From the NCBI GenBank assembly GCA_914767885.1, contig CAJZBQ010000014.1, positions 372,001 to 436,000 of the forward strand: a stretch of 64,000 nucleotides of DNA, written 5' to 3'. The notes beneath the pieces were generated by a model. The model saw only the letters and a list, made by a program, of their open reading frames with translations, was not told the DNA's origin and ran no database searches. This document shows positions 1-10,647 of the stretch, one piece after another. Position 1 is the stretch's first letter; each line of letters starts with the position of its first letter. The translations under genes and the position numbers were made by a program. The DNA is from Blepharisma stoltei (taxonomy: Eukaryota > Ciliophora > Heterotrichea > Heterotrichida > Blepharismidae).

Positions 1-438
1 AAGTTTCTTGAAGAAAGGCTTTATCCAGATCTTTATGCAGCAATTCATCAAAGAGACCAGATGACTGAAAAATTAATTGATTAGTAATTAAAACTCAGCA
101 ATGAACTTCGGTTTATTATTCTACACATAAAAGAGCAAGATCTATCAAAAATCACTACAAAGATTAATATTGGATGTGAGTTTTATGTAAAAGCAAAAGC
201 AGATATTGATTTAATTTCTGTTGAAACTGGAATTCCAGGACTTTATATTGAGTTAAAACCAGATGAAGCGCTAGAATATATAGACAAAAGAGAAGTTATA
301 ATCAAAGAAAAACTAGAAAGATATTCAGATGCAGCCATACAGATTCAGCAGCATATAGATGCTTTTTCACAGGCTTTAAGGGTCCTAGGCAATAATAATC
401 CACAAGAAGTCGAGATCCGAGAAGACCTTAATTCATAA
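1..438 (+). CDS. UXT: UXT-like prefoldin alpha-type protein, 5' end outside window
   Basis: Partial coding region open from base 1 to a TAA at 436-438. A 15-nt GT...AG intron at 84-98 must be removed to keep the frame. The product has two coiled-coil arms around a beta hairpin. The central INIGCEFYVKA and LYIELKPDEALEYIDKRE segments match the UXT/ART-27 pattern (DLGCNFFVQA...FFVELTLAEALKFIDRK). UXT is known as a subunit of the R2TP-associated prefoldin-like complex; the role here is inferred from that. The stop lies 27 bp from the stop of the convergent kinase gene. A canonical prefoldin alpha subunit is the main alternative. Confidence 0.8.
84..98 (+). other. 15-nt spliceosomal intron in UXT-like gene
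   Basis: GTAATTAAAACTCAG interrupts the frame with a TAG/TAA; removal joins TA+C to give a tyrosine codon and an open frame. Confidence 0.85.
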
Positions 439-465
439 AAAGATTTTATTAAATTTACTAAAATA

Positions 466-2088
466 TTAAATCTTTGGGGTTACATTTAATTTACAAGGAA
501 TAAAGGCTTCTTGATTGGACCTTGACTCATGGGAAGCTGGGCGAATATTAAACCTACCTGAAATTAAAGCACTGTATATATTCATATCAATCTCTTCGGC
601 GCTAGATAAACCTCTAAATGGTGAATGATATAAAGAGCTCGTTTGAGACTCATTTGTGGACTGTTTTGAGTATGGAGAAGTGTCATGCAAAGACTCCTGA
701 TTTGATGTAAAAATACTTGTGCATATTGGCTTTATTGAGGGTTTTAGCTTTTTTTCATGCTTACGAGGGGCATAAGCGCATGGAATATTTGTGGTTGGCC
801 ACGGAACTTCGCTGCTGAAAATATTGGACCGTTGATGAGATCTAGATGAATTTTCGTGCACTTTTTGGGGAGGTGCCTGAAATTTGACAGAGCCTTCAGT
901 GTTTCCCTGAATATATCTTACATCTTTAAAGAACTGGTGCTCTCTTGCTTCTGTTGGCTTAATTCTTTCATCTGGATTATATTTAAGCATTTTCCCTAAT
1001 AAATCAAGAAAGTTTTTGTATTTTTCTGTATCTTTTTGAATGTTTTCCATCCCAATTGCTTCAGCTAGAGATCTTGGATATTTTTTATTTAAATCTTTAT
1101 GAATAGGAGGAGTTTTCAGCTTAAAGGGCATCCTTGATGCATCAAAGTATTTTTTAATCCTCGAGCTTCTAATTAGCATTGTAATTGGTGGGTCTCCAAG
1201 TATTTCAACGATTTTTGCCTAAATATCATTTACCATCTGATCTGTTTCGCTGTGTCCATAAAATAAAGGTCTTCCTATTAATAATTCTGCAATGATACAT
1301 CCTACACTTCACATATCAATCGGATGCCCATAATCTCTTCCTAATAGAACTTCTGGGGCTCTATAATACATACTTTGGACATATTTGTAATACTGCCTTC
1401 CTTCTTCACAGGAGCTTCCAAAGTCCACAAGTTTTATACCAATTCTTTCTGGGTGTTTAAGCATGATATTTTCTGGCTTCAAATCGCAGTGCACAATTTT
1501 TAAATTTCCTTTGGAAAGTAAACACAAAGCCATTATCAACTGCCAAGCAAACTGCCTTACAGTTGATAAATCAAGGCCTTTAAAATTAGTATCTCTTAAC
1601 AGCTGAAATAAAGTTTTTGACAAATATTCAAAAACGATACATGTGTGGCCATTTCATTCGAAATAATCAAGCATTCTTACAATGTAGCCTTTTTCCTGAT
1701 CATACTCATTCAGCTTTTTCAGGGTATTTATTTCTCTCAAAACTTGTCCTCTATATGATGGCTTCTTTTTGATAATTTTTATTGCGACTTTTTCTTCACG
1801 AAGTTTGTCATAAGCTTCTACAACGTTTCCAAATGAGCCTTTTCCAATCATTCTAACGATTAAATATCTGCCTTCTTTAAGCTCCTCTCCTCCCTCTAGA
1901 ACCTTTTTAAGCTTTTCTCTCGAAATTTTTCGATTAATGTGAGAATATATTTCTTCCAAAAAATAAGTTAGCTGTTTAAGCATTTTCTGTGAGACAGGAG
2001 AATTCAAATAGTCGCCATTTGAGTCTCCGCTTGAATTATCAATTGGAGAGATGTGGCGAGATGAATGGTTTGATATGGGAATATCCAT
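466..2088 (-). CDS. DYRK-family dual-specificity kinase
   Basis: 535-residue kinase once UGA is read as Trp and a 15-nt intron (1219-1233) is removed. Visible motifs in order: glycine loop GKGSFGNV, VAIKIIKKK lysine, HCDLKPENI catalytic loop (HCD is typical of CMGC/DYRK), DFGSS, a YKYVQS activation loop holding the DYRK Y-x-Y, then IDMWSVGCI with Trp encoded by TGA. ETDQMAKIVEILGDPP just after the intron resembles DYRK1 ETDQMNKIVEVLGIPP. DYRKs autophosphorylate the loop tyrosine and then act on Ser/Thr. About 75 residues precede the kinase domain; the C-terminal tail of about 150 residues is Ser/Pro rich and unrecognised. The gene faces the UXT-like gene tail to tail. Confidence 0.93.
1219..1233 (-). 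other. 15-nt intron in DYRK gene
   Basis: On the minus strand GTAAATGATATTTAG; it carries an in-frame stop, and removal restores DQM-AKIVEILG, a conserved DYRK stretch. Confidence 0.92.
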
Positions 2089-2152
2089 AATTCAATATTT
2101 AATGAATTATAACTCCCTTATGATCATTTTTTGAAATTAATTTTGAAAAGAT

Positions 2153-2378
2153 TAGATTAGATTAATGATGGATATCTTATAGTCCCCACATCTGCTTCCC
2201 TTCTGGACATTGGGTGCTGCTGGCCAAAGATGCAAAAGCTGCCGCTCGAGGTCAGGCCACTAATCAGTGGAAATAGTGCTGGCCCTCTCGCTTCTAGGCT
2301 AATCCAACCCTTGGGCAGCTCCTTTCACCAAAAGCCATGTCCGGATATGTATAAGGACACTGGCCATTTTATTTATAT
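2153..2378 (-). mobile_element. Retroposon-like element R1 (intergenic)
   Basis: A GC-rich island in AT-rich DNA. On the minus strand it begins near AAAATGGCCAG and ends in a short (TAATC)n tail. It is flanked by AATTTTGAAAAGAT (2139-2152) and AATTTTGAAAAAGAT (2379-2393), a target-site duplication with one extra A. Internal segments (ATCCGGACATGGCTTTTGG) resemble R5 and R4. No coding capacity is seen. Confidence 0.75.
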
Positions 2379-2457
2379 AATTTTGAAAAAGATATAACCA
2401 AATTACGCTGAATAAACTAATAATTAATGTTAAGTGATACTAGTTAAATACAATAAT

Positions 2458-2862
2458 AAAATGACTACGTTCAAGATAAGTTCCTTCCAAAAATTTTTTC
2501 ATCTCTCTTGAATTTAATATAATGAGTTTCAGTGGACTTTTATTCAAATATATGGAAAGCTCTCGTGTATGTCATGACTTCGATCCTTAGATTTTAGGAT
2601 CCTGAGAATTTTAGCTAAATTGACACTCCTAAAGAGGGAGTGAAGAACTCACTGGAGCCAAGTTAGGTGAGAGCAACGCAAGCCCTTAAGTTTGGCGGCT
2701 AGGCTATAAAAATTATTTACTTGAAAGCTCTATGGCACCTGGTGTAAAGGCATGATAAATATCTCATGACAGTAGCAGTTCGGCTAAAATGCTACCTATG
2801 CATGCCCTAATCATCCTATGGAATAAGACAACTATTAGTTAAGTAAATAAGTAAGATATTAG
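2458..2862 (+). ncRNA. Candidate structured RNA or retroposon body
   Basis: About 400 bp rich in predicted stems. GATCC/GGATC pairs near 2583-2603, CACTCC/GGAGTG near 2623-2642 and CTCAC/GTGAG near 2647-2673. A nested stem near 2749-2807 has GGCATG/CATGCC enclosing GTAGCA/TGCTAC. It starts near AAAATGAC and ends in a TTAAGTAAATAAG-type tail. Imperfect repeats TAGTTAAATACAA and TAGTTAAACAACAA flank it, so it may be another retroposon copy rather than a host RNA. I could not match it to RNase P, SRP or a snRNA. Confidence 0.4.
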
Positions 2863-3028
2863 TTAAACAACAAGAATAGCAAAGCAATACATTGATTTAG
2901 AATTAACAGCATAGAAGATCTTTCGGATAAAGATTGCCCTTAGGTTTTACACTGTTTGATAATTTATTTGATAAGTCCAGTAAATTTAGCTGATCATTTA
3001 CAATTAAATTATTTTAGGCTAATTAGAC

Positions 3029-3373
3029 ATGGACCAACAATATAGCTCATGCAATAATGTTAGCTCAAACTCTATGGAATCTGGCAAAGCAAGCATAATT
3101 TCATTTGGAAAAATCGAGTCTAGAGCAGAGAGTTTAGATGGAGAAGAAATTTATCCGAGAAATGGATTAAGAGATGAAAAGAGTGGCTCAATGATTACAC
3201 TGTTGAACTCCACAAAAGATCCTGAAATTATTAATAAAGGACGGCAAATAGAGAGTACAATGTGCACGAGCTTATGAGTTCAAAATGAGAAAAATCGAAA
3301 TAGCAGGAATCCTATACATAGCAACAATTGCTGCTGCTTATTACTGTGACACAATTTTAAATTTTTGAATTAA
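3029..3373 (+). CDS. Hypothetical 114-residue protein with Cys-rich C-terminus
   Basis: Open from ATG at 3029 to TAA at 3371-3373, reading two TGA codons as Trp. The N-terminal two thirds are polar and Ser/Glu/Lys rich. The C-terminus is NNCCCLLLWHNFKFLN, a possible lipidation or membrane-contact patch (inference). No family recognised. The length and AT-rich setting leave some doubt that it is a real gene. Confidence 0.45.
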
Positions 3374-3448
3374 TTCAGAATTATTTTCAAAAAGTTAGTT
3401 ATCTGATATATCAGTAATCTTTATCTTTAAATAAATTAAAATTACTTA

Positions 3449-3835
3449 CTCCCCCCCCCTCCGTGAGTGAACAAAACCATTAGAAAAAATCGCTATTTTT
3501 TGCCAAAAAACCCACCCTCCGTGAGTGAACAAAAATTTTTTTAATAGAAAAATTTTTTATGGGAAAAAACATTTGATATATAAATGATAATTATTATAAT
3601 GAAATCTAGAGCTAATTCTGTTTATTTTTAAACGAATTGCTTTTTAAAACATAAATTTTGCAAATTGAATTAATATTTGCTTTCCAATTTTTGCGAATTA
3701 GGATTTTTTTAAATTTCGAAAAAAAATATTTTTTATAAAATTTATATATAAAATTTTTTTTTAAAAAAAAAAAAATTAACCCCCTCCGTGAGTGAACAAA
3801 ATTTTTTTGTTCACTCACGGAGGGGGGGGGGGGAG
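3449..3835 (+). mobile_element. MITE M1 (CTCCGTGAGTGAAC family), intergenic
   Basis: 387 bp starting CTCCC and ending GGGAG, flanked by TTA at 3446-3448 and 3836-3838. The left arm has two direct copies of CTCCGTGAGTGAACAAAA about 55 bp apart. The right end is a hairpin made of the same motif and its complement. The AT-rich core has no open frame of note. Confidence 0.92.
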
Positions 3836-4357
3836 TTATTAATAGTTTTAAGAATGGATGCTAATTTAAACTAAACAAATAGGATTAAATAAATTCTTTC
3901 AACATTTAGCAAATAAATTTTAAAAGCATGTTTGTGTATATATTTAGCCTGATTTTATTTGATAATTGAGCTTTTTTGCATAATTGATCTACGATAATAA
4001 ATCAATTACTTTATCTTCTTGAAACCTATACCGCTATTCAGTTAAAAAATTGAGTTAAATATTAAATTGGCAATTTTTAGTTTTAAATGATAATTTCAAA
4101 GAATATATCTATTTATATTCATTTAACTCATTAAAATATAAAATTTTCCCAAATTATACTAAAATGCCTTATTGCCTTAACGCACAGAAGTGTTCATCTA
4201 GCATTCTATTGGGGAAAATGCATATAAAGAAATTGCTAGCCTATAATTCATTTTCTTTTCTTTCTGCCAATCTAAATATCATAACTTCCATTACTTAAAA
4301 TGAGAAAAATGATTATCAGTTTTCTTTGATTGAATTTCTTACTAACAGATCAATAAA
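3836..4357. other. Intergenic AT-rich stretch
   Basis: Nothing recognised beyond the right flank of M1; presumed upstream region of the gene at 4358. Confidence 0.5.
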
Positions 4358-5658
4358 ATGGAACAAACCATCAATCCACGACGAAAACCCATGACAAGAT
4401 TGAACCTCTTAGATACTCAACAACTACCGCACTTATCTTTTTGTGAGTCTCCAAAACATATCCCAAAATTACGAATTCCTTCGTCAAATGTAAGAAATAA
4501 AATGGTAACGTTAACGGAAATTGGACTTAAGGCGTACTCCCTATGGAGCAGGTAGGAGCATCCTGAAAAACAGAGCCTCTGTCCCTTTTGAGTAAGCCTT
4601 CAAGCCTGAGGATGCCTTGCCGAAGAGGGATGCTTTGTTTCTCCCCGAAGGTTTTCCTGTCCTGCTAGATGGGATAGACAGGCTTTTCCTACTAAATAGT
4701 CTTCCCTTGCTGGGACATAATTAATATGGTGGGTGGTGAATAAAAAGGTCCTTGGCGCGAAGAGCCATCTTGGCCGCAAAATTCACCTATAGCCTAAACC
4801 AAGGTTCAGGCCCTTTAATTCTAACCCTTAGCATGCTTCAAGCTGCCGTATGGGGTAGGTAAACCTTGGGATCAGCTGGTGGTGACTCCATGGCCAGAGT
4901 ATTGATTATCCGGAGGAAGTGCTGTTCCCTGCGTGGCGAACCTGTCGATAGCCAATCAGTGGAGCTGGAATCGAAGGGAAGGGCTCGCCGCCCTGAAGAA
5001 AACTTTCTTCGTTAATTTTGGAACTGTTCGCCTGCTGCTGGAGTGGGCATTGATTTGATGTTAAGTTGAAGTTGAGCTCTGATGTTGGCAGATGGAAGTG
5101 GAGACTGTTGTGGTTGTTGTGGTTGTTGTGGAGATTGTGGTAGAGATTGTTGTGGAGTGTGCAGCTAGTAGGATAGGGTTAAATAAAGCGTTTAGTTTGC
5201 TGGGATCACCGGATTACTCTACAGATGGTGGCTCTACCCTAGGGATCTTATCCCTTAGAGAGTTGACTCAGATCTGAAATCCAAAATGGTAGCTTTCCAT
5301 TTTCCTCAATCAAACAACGAGGATTTTGGAGACTGTTATTTTTGGGGTCAAGACGAGGCAAAGGCTTATGGTCAGTTAGCCATTTAATTTAATTTATTCG
5401 TCAAATGTAAACAAAAGCGATTATTTGTCTCCTCGCTTGAGAAAACGAGCTGAAACTCAAAGTTTAGCTGACTTTTCTTTTAGTTTTGACCACCAAGATC
5501 TCAAAACTCCAAGATGTATAAAGGCAAGCCACGGAATCGAAGTTTTGCCAAGTCCTAGAGTAAATTTTACTTCAAGAGCGCATCGAAGCTCAGTGACTTT
5601 TATTAACAAGAGAGCAATTGCTACCAATTTGTTATTAGATACTTTTCCACATATGTAA
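4358..5658 (+). CDS. Hypothetical 127-residue basic protein, split by retroposon R3
   Basis: The first part runs from ATG at 4358 to 4493 and the second from 5411 to the TAA at 5656-5658. Removing R3 with one copy of its 14-bp duplication joins IPSSNV to NKSDYLSPRLRKRAETQ in frame (384 nt, 128 codons). The protein is basic and Ser/Pro/Arg rich with no recognised domain. SPR and TPR motifs suggest a phosphoprotein (inference). The clean rejoining is the best evidence that it is a real gene. Confidence 0.65.
4494..5396 (+). mobile_element. Retroposon-like element R3
   Basis: 903 bp flanked by TTCGTCAAATGTAA at 4480-4493 and 5397-5410. It starts near AAAATGGTAACG and ends in a (TTTAA)n tail. 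The interior is GC rich, with a GTTGTGGTTGTTGTGG low-complexity stretch near 5110. Its CTATGGAGCAGGTAGGA segment and flanking blocks recur in R9 (60139-61031), so the two are one family. No reverse transcriptase is present. Confidence 0.88.
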
Positions 5659-6922
5659 TCTTGCAGTAAGTTGAGATTATAATTAGCTATCTAAATAAAT
5701 AGGTATGAATAAAATTGAATAATTCAAATTTTTTGATTCTTTTAAGATGTGAAAAATAAATTAGGTTAAAGCAGTGAAAAGTCTCTTTAGATAATTAAAA
5801 TATAATTTTATGTAATAAAACGTCTATTGCACTCAATTTAGTTAGAAATCGCATTAAGAAAAATAATTGAAGTCATCATAAAGAATAAATAATAAAAGGA
5901 GTTGGTTATAAGGTAAAAGCATCAAGGTTGCCGTAAAGCAAAAACACGAGTGAAATAGATTGATTAGAACTAAAATTATATTTTAATTAGGTGATTAAAT
6001 TATTTATAAAAATAAAAATACTTCATTTTTTATTCAGCTTTATGGTAAAAATTTATTCTTATCTAAGTTGCAACAAATCTTTGAAATCTTCTAATAGCGG
6101 GAATTCCAATAATAAATGCACTAGAATAATTTTAGCATTCTATGGGCTAAAGACTTAATTTTAGAGTATTTGATTGGAGGAATATATTTGCATTTAATTC
6201 TCATATTGCTATTTATGGTCCATCGCAGAGTCTAAGTGTATAAGTTTCTTAGCAAAACGATTTAAAAGTGCCTAAAGCAATATTCAGTAACTCCATTTAC
6301 TTATAACTTATTTGCCAAATGGGTCTTAACAGCAAGCTATTAGAGGTCAATATCAAAAATACGAAAATTGGCATTCAATAGGTCCAAGGCTTCCAATTAT
6401 TGGTCCAAGGTATTAGTTTAACATAAAGAAAAAGACAAAATTAAAATTCAATTCACCTAAATAATTAAATCATTGGTTTAATTTTTTTTTTTAATTAACG
6501 GCATAAAGGTATTTATTCTAGTGTTCTTTCTGTCATTATCATTATCGTTCCTAGAGCTTTCATTAGAAAATCTTTTGGAAGAGCCAAGGCTCTTAATTCA
6601 AAAAAAAAATTTTTTGAAGCTACTTAAACATTAAGATTCTCATAAAGCTTTGTGTTAAACAGCCATAGAAGACTTAGTAATCCATTTAAAGTAATGGCGG
6701 CAAGGTCAAGCCAAGCCTACGTTTCCTTATAATTTTTGACTGATAAATGTCATTCAGTAATGTAAAACTTTTATAATAATCAAAAAATAATTTAATTGTA
6801 ATCTTGTGGAAGCATTATTCATCTCTTTCCTTTTATTTTTTAAATTATGAACCATCATGATTTAGAAATTATTTTGTCCAATAAAACCGACTGCTCCAGA
6901 AAATAATAAAAATAAGCATAAG
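5659..6922. other. Intergenic stretch without a supported gene
   Basis: AT-rich, dense with stops in all frames. Only a short direct repeat TTCCAATTATTGGTCCAAGG near 6385-6410 stands out. Confidence 0.5.
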
Positions 6923-8506
6923 ATGAACTTTTATGAATCCGAAGACAGTCAGGTCCAAAAAGCCTTGGAAAATTTCCGCAAAAATCTACAGATAATGCAC
7001 GCAGCCTATCAGAGACACAGAGGCAGGTGCTTAGTTCGTATCTCGTCCTATAAAGGTGCAACCTTGGAACAAGTTTATATCATGGGTAGCTTCACTTCTC
7101 CACCTTGGAAAGTTTTAATTCCTCTTTCTTATTCTATAACTTATAAAGAATATTTTATCGAGTTATGACTATCTGCAGAGTCAGAATTTTTGTTGGTTAA
7201 AAAGGATATTAAATTTGCACTAGAAGCTTTCCCGCAAAGGATGAGCAAGCTTGGCTTTATAGCCAACTATATAAAAATCATAAAACCTGCTAACAGTAAC
7301 AGAAAACCTTCAAAATGCAACATTAAATATCAATTTATCAGTGAAGGGCTTTCGCAAGTAAATTAAAGAATTCTTAACGTCTTCCAGATTTGATGCCATC
7401 TCATGCTTTCGACAACGCCCAACCTGCTTGCCGGGCGGAAATTCAGCCGCTATTTGAAACAGTGGTGTTCTCTAGGAGCAGGCTTGCACTGTGATCTCCT
7501 AGAGTACCGGTGGGTTAGAAAGACGACCTGCCAGTATGCCATCGGGTGCTATGGAGGTAAACGTTAGCCGATACTTCTTTTCGGCCACCTTTGGCGGAGT
7601 GACACCCAGAAAAAAGAGCCACAGCCTTTCGGAGCCGGTAGGGAGAACCCGTGGCCAAAAACCATCCGGATGCTTTCGCAAGGGAAAGAGCCAGATATTA
7701 ACGAAGATGCATTTTTTTGTTCAAAATTTGCTATTGGCATTGCAGATGGAGTTGGTGGAGTAAAACGAGATTTTGGCATATCCAGTGCCGCATTTTCTTC
7801 AGAGCTAATGAAAAATTGTAAAGAAATCACCGATAAGATTGATGCTTCCTTTAATGCAAATTTCCAAACCTCAAACAAAGTTTACTTAAAAGGTCTAAAC
7901 TGCGAAAAAATAATTACACAAGCCTATCAAAAAACAAATTGCGGAGGGAGTTCCACGTTCCTCTTGATTTCTCTGCTTGGCAATCATCTCCAGATTTCAA
8001 ATTTAGGGGATTGTGGGCTAATGCTAATAAGAAACAATGGGAAAAAGCCAATAGTTGTATTCCGGACAACAGCAAAACAGCACTCTTTTAATGTTCCTTA
8101 TCAAATTTCAAGGAAATTTACAAAGCTGCAATTATTGACTACTTCAGAAAATAATTCACAAAGCTTTTATATAAAAGACCACTGGCTGGAATACTCAGAC
8201 TGCGTTTCTGATGCTGATAATTATTTGATAAGTGTCCAGAAAAATGACATCATTGTGATGGGAACAGATGGGCTGTGAGATAATTTATTTGTTGATGAGA
8301 TTCTTGAGCAAGTAAAAGTATCCTGCAGAGATCATATGAATTTGAAGGAAATTTCTGAAAATTTAGTTGAGATGGCAAGAGCAAGAATGAATAGTGAAGA
8401 AAACACTCCTTTTAGTGAAGAAATTTCAAGAAAAACTGGGCATTCGTGGGTTGGAGGGAAAAGAGATGACATCACTGTTGTGGTGTCTTATGTTGATGAT
8501 GCTTAA
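6923..8506 (+). CDS. PPTC7-like PP2C phosphatase with N-terminal CBM-like domain, split by R4
   Basis: 419 residues after removing R4 and one 11-bp duplication (exons 6923-7358 and 7683-8506). The C-terminal domain has PP2C metal and fold motifs: NEDAFF, GIADGVGG, NLGDCGL, GTDGLWDN (Trp from TGA) and GGKRDDITV. These follow PPTC7/AZR1 order, including FSSELM and QQHYFN-like QHSFNVPYQ. The N-terminal 110 residues include VYIMGSFTSPPWKVLIPL and EYFIELWL, reminiscent of a CBM20/48 starch-binding fold; that part is tentative. If right, this could be a glycogen-associated phosphatase. The start is the first ATG in the open frame. Confidence 0.88.
7359..7671 (-). mobile_element. Retroposon-like element R4, 5'-truncated
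   Basis: 313 bp flanked by GCTTTCGCAAG at 7348-7358 and 7672-7682. On the minus strand it begins at ATCCGGATGGTTTTTGGCC, which matches an internal segment of R5, and ends in a TTTAATTTA tail. Starting inside the family sequence suggests 5' truncation during target-primed reverse transcription (inference). Confidence 0.85.
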
Positions 8507-8921
8507 AGTTAAGTAAAGTAACATTTGAGAATGTAAATTATGTTCGCTTATATTCGCACCTTAATTTGAAGCACTCAAACGACAAGCCAATCATGGGACT
8601 CTGTGTAGAGCACAAAACACTTTTTTTTTCAAACACTCCAAATTTTGAAAAAAGGAAATTCTTAAGAAAGTTTTGAAAAAATCTAATGCTTCTATGCGAA
8701 TATGAGTTAAACTATTAATTATAGGTCTAATTTAATTGCTTAAAATCAAAATTTTAAATTCAAATTTTAAATTTCAAATTCTCAAATAACTTAATCATTT
8801 ACCACAAAAGCAAACCAAAATGCTCATTTGAATCTTCATGTTGAATACAATGAGATTTTCAATCAAAAAATTTACAAATTTCTTTATTATTCGAAATTAT
8901 TTTAAAACTGATATCTTATTT
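8507..8921. other. Convergent intergenic region
   Basis: AT-rich; nothing recognised between the PP2C stop and the stop of the next minus-strand gene. Confidence 0.5.
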
Positions 8922-9464
8922 TTAAGCTGTATTTATATTATTCGAGTTCATTGTGTTCTCATTATTTGAACCAGGTACCGTTCTTTTCTTCCTATATTTT
9001 GTCCTGATTACTACTCCTTTTGGAAAATCATTATTTTCAGCATCATTTCTTGCATAATTGTTTGATTGCACTCCATCATTGGAGCTTGGAAAATCATTAT
9101 TAATCCCTTCTGCGCAGAAAGGACTTCCTTCCAATTTTTCTGCTTCTTCGATTATATCGCTTGGCATGATATTTATAAAGTACTGCCTTGGAGCGATGTC
9201 TGGGAAAAGCTTTTTATGCAGCTCAGATAGATCATTGATGTTGTTTGAATTTGATATATGTTCTGACGGAGAAGGAAGATCTCTAATAAATTGAGGCGGA
9301 ACTAGATGAAGTAATGGGGACTCATCTGAGCTACATGGACTCAGGCATCCATCTGGCAACATATAGCCCTTTAATGATCCTCTACGCTGCTGATTTATTA
9401 AATCTTCAAAGGTAGAGTAAGCAGGAATCTGGGGTGTAGAATAGCCTTGAAAAGCTGGTAACAT
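8922..9464 (-). CDS. Hypothetical protein, tandem paralogue A (180 aa)
   Basis: Shares an ordered set of motifs with the gene at 10648-11346: GYSTPQIPAY, DLINQQRRGSLKGYMLP, DESPLLHLVPP and a basic C-terminal TKYRKKR patch. RRGS is a good basophilic-kinase (PKA-type) site, and it is conserved in both copies. Otherwise the protein is polar and probably disordered. I do not recognise the family. Same strand and same neighbourhood suggest local duplication. Confidence 0.72.
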   Translation of the reverse strand: MLPAFQGYSTPQIPAYSTFEDLINQQRRGSLKGYMLPDGCLSPCSSDESPLLHLVPPQFIRDLPSPSEHISNSNNINDLSELHKKLFPDIAPRQYFINIMPSDIIEEAEKLEGSPFCAEGINNDFPSSNDGVQSNNYARNDAENNDFPKGVVIRTKYRKKRTVPGSNNENTMNSNNINTA

Positions 9465-10647
9465 TCTTTAAGTTTATTTATATAATAATGGTTACATAAT
9501 AAAAAGTGATACAGTAGAAAAAAAAATTCAAATTTTCAAAATTAAATACTGATTAACTTATATATTTGAGCTGAAAAAATGTGAATAAGGCTAAATTGTG
9601 AATCGTTTTTGAATTTCGGTTAGCAATTATCGGTATTGACAGTTTTAAGAAAAAATCAATTAAATTTATTAAAGAACTAAACTTTATTAGCTAAACTGAA
9701 AAGAAAGTAATAATTGATGTAAGATAAATATATATTTTTTAATTTATAACCTAAAAAACAAGATGGTATGCAGTCGATGCTGTCTTTCGAAGTCTCGCAT
9801 CAAAATTTTATTTATATAAAAAATTTTGATAGTATGCTTATAAATGATGATAGGATTTATTTATTGCAAAAAGTTTTATTTTGGCATATTTAGATTAATT
9901 CTAAAAAAAAGAAATAAGATTATAAGAGATCTAATTTTGCAGCGATGTGAAAATTAGTTTTAGTTTCAGGGGAAACAATAGTTTTTTATTTTACGAATGA
10001 AATTTATTCAATTTTTTTATTTGGATGCTAATAAAGAAAACAAGTAAATTAGGCATTATTAAGCCCCGATAAATCTGATGGCACCTGGACTACTTACTTA
10101 ATTCTGAACTATTTCTGATATCAATCAGCTTGACATTGGCCAGAAATCAATTTTTCCCATAAAATATCAGTCTAATCTCTCATCCTGCACAATTTCACTT
10201 TCTTAACATTAGAAGCAAAATCACCCTACTTCTCCATGAATTTCCACCAAATGAGCTCTCCAATCTTTAATTTGCTAAAGCATAGATTATTTGTTCTTGT
10301 ACAATAAGTTGTCAGAGATCACACGAAGACATTCTGGCCAAAAATGTGTTCTTGGAGAAGAAAGATGAGATTCAAATTAGTGACGATTATTGTTTTAAAC
10401 AATTATAGATTATATTTTTTATTTGATTTACAGAAATGCGAAATTTTAAAAGAAGCTGTAAAAAATGACTCAAAGCGCATGAAATTGTACGATACTCAAA
10501 CAATTTTGTGAGATGAATTGAGAAAAAGCATGAAGAGAAGTTTATAGAAATTACGCGAAACTTAAAAATATGTTTCATTAACCTTTATTAGTAATATTGG
10601 AAGCTTATAAAGATTAGCTTATTTAAAATTTCTCATAAGATGTTTTC
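9465..10647. other. Intergenic stretch between paralogues
   Basis: AT-rich, no supported gene; a 63-codon minus-strand frame at 10387-10578 lacks any support. Confidence 0.45.

Noticed and set aside
2458-2862. RNase P RNA or SRP RNA
   Set aside because: A GGAAAGCTC word resembles RNase P CR-I, but no matching CR-V/P4 partner or SRP GNAR tetraloop was found, so no name was assigned.
3612-3818. 68-codon minus-strand frame MSEQKNFVHS... and similar frames at 27381-27608 and 37923-38120
   Set aside because: All are the same stretch of the MITE read through its terminal hairpin; no codon structure and present only in MITE copies.
7499-7878. Open frames on both strands across 7499-7878
   Set aside because: They fall in R4 and its junction with the PP2C exon; the plus-strand PP2C frame explains the conserved residues.
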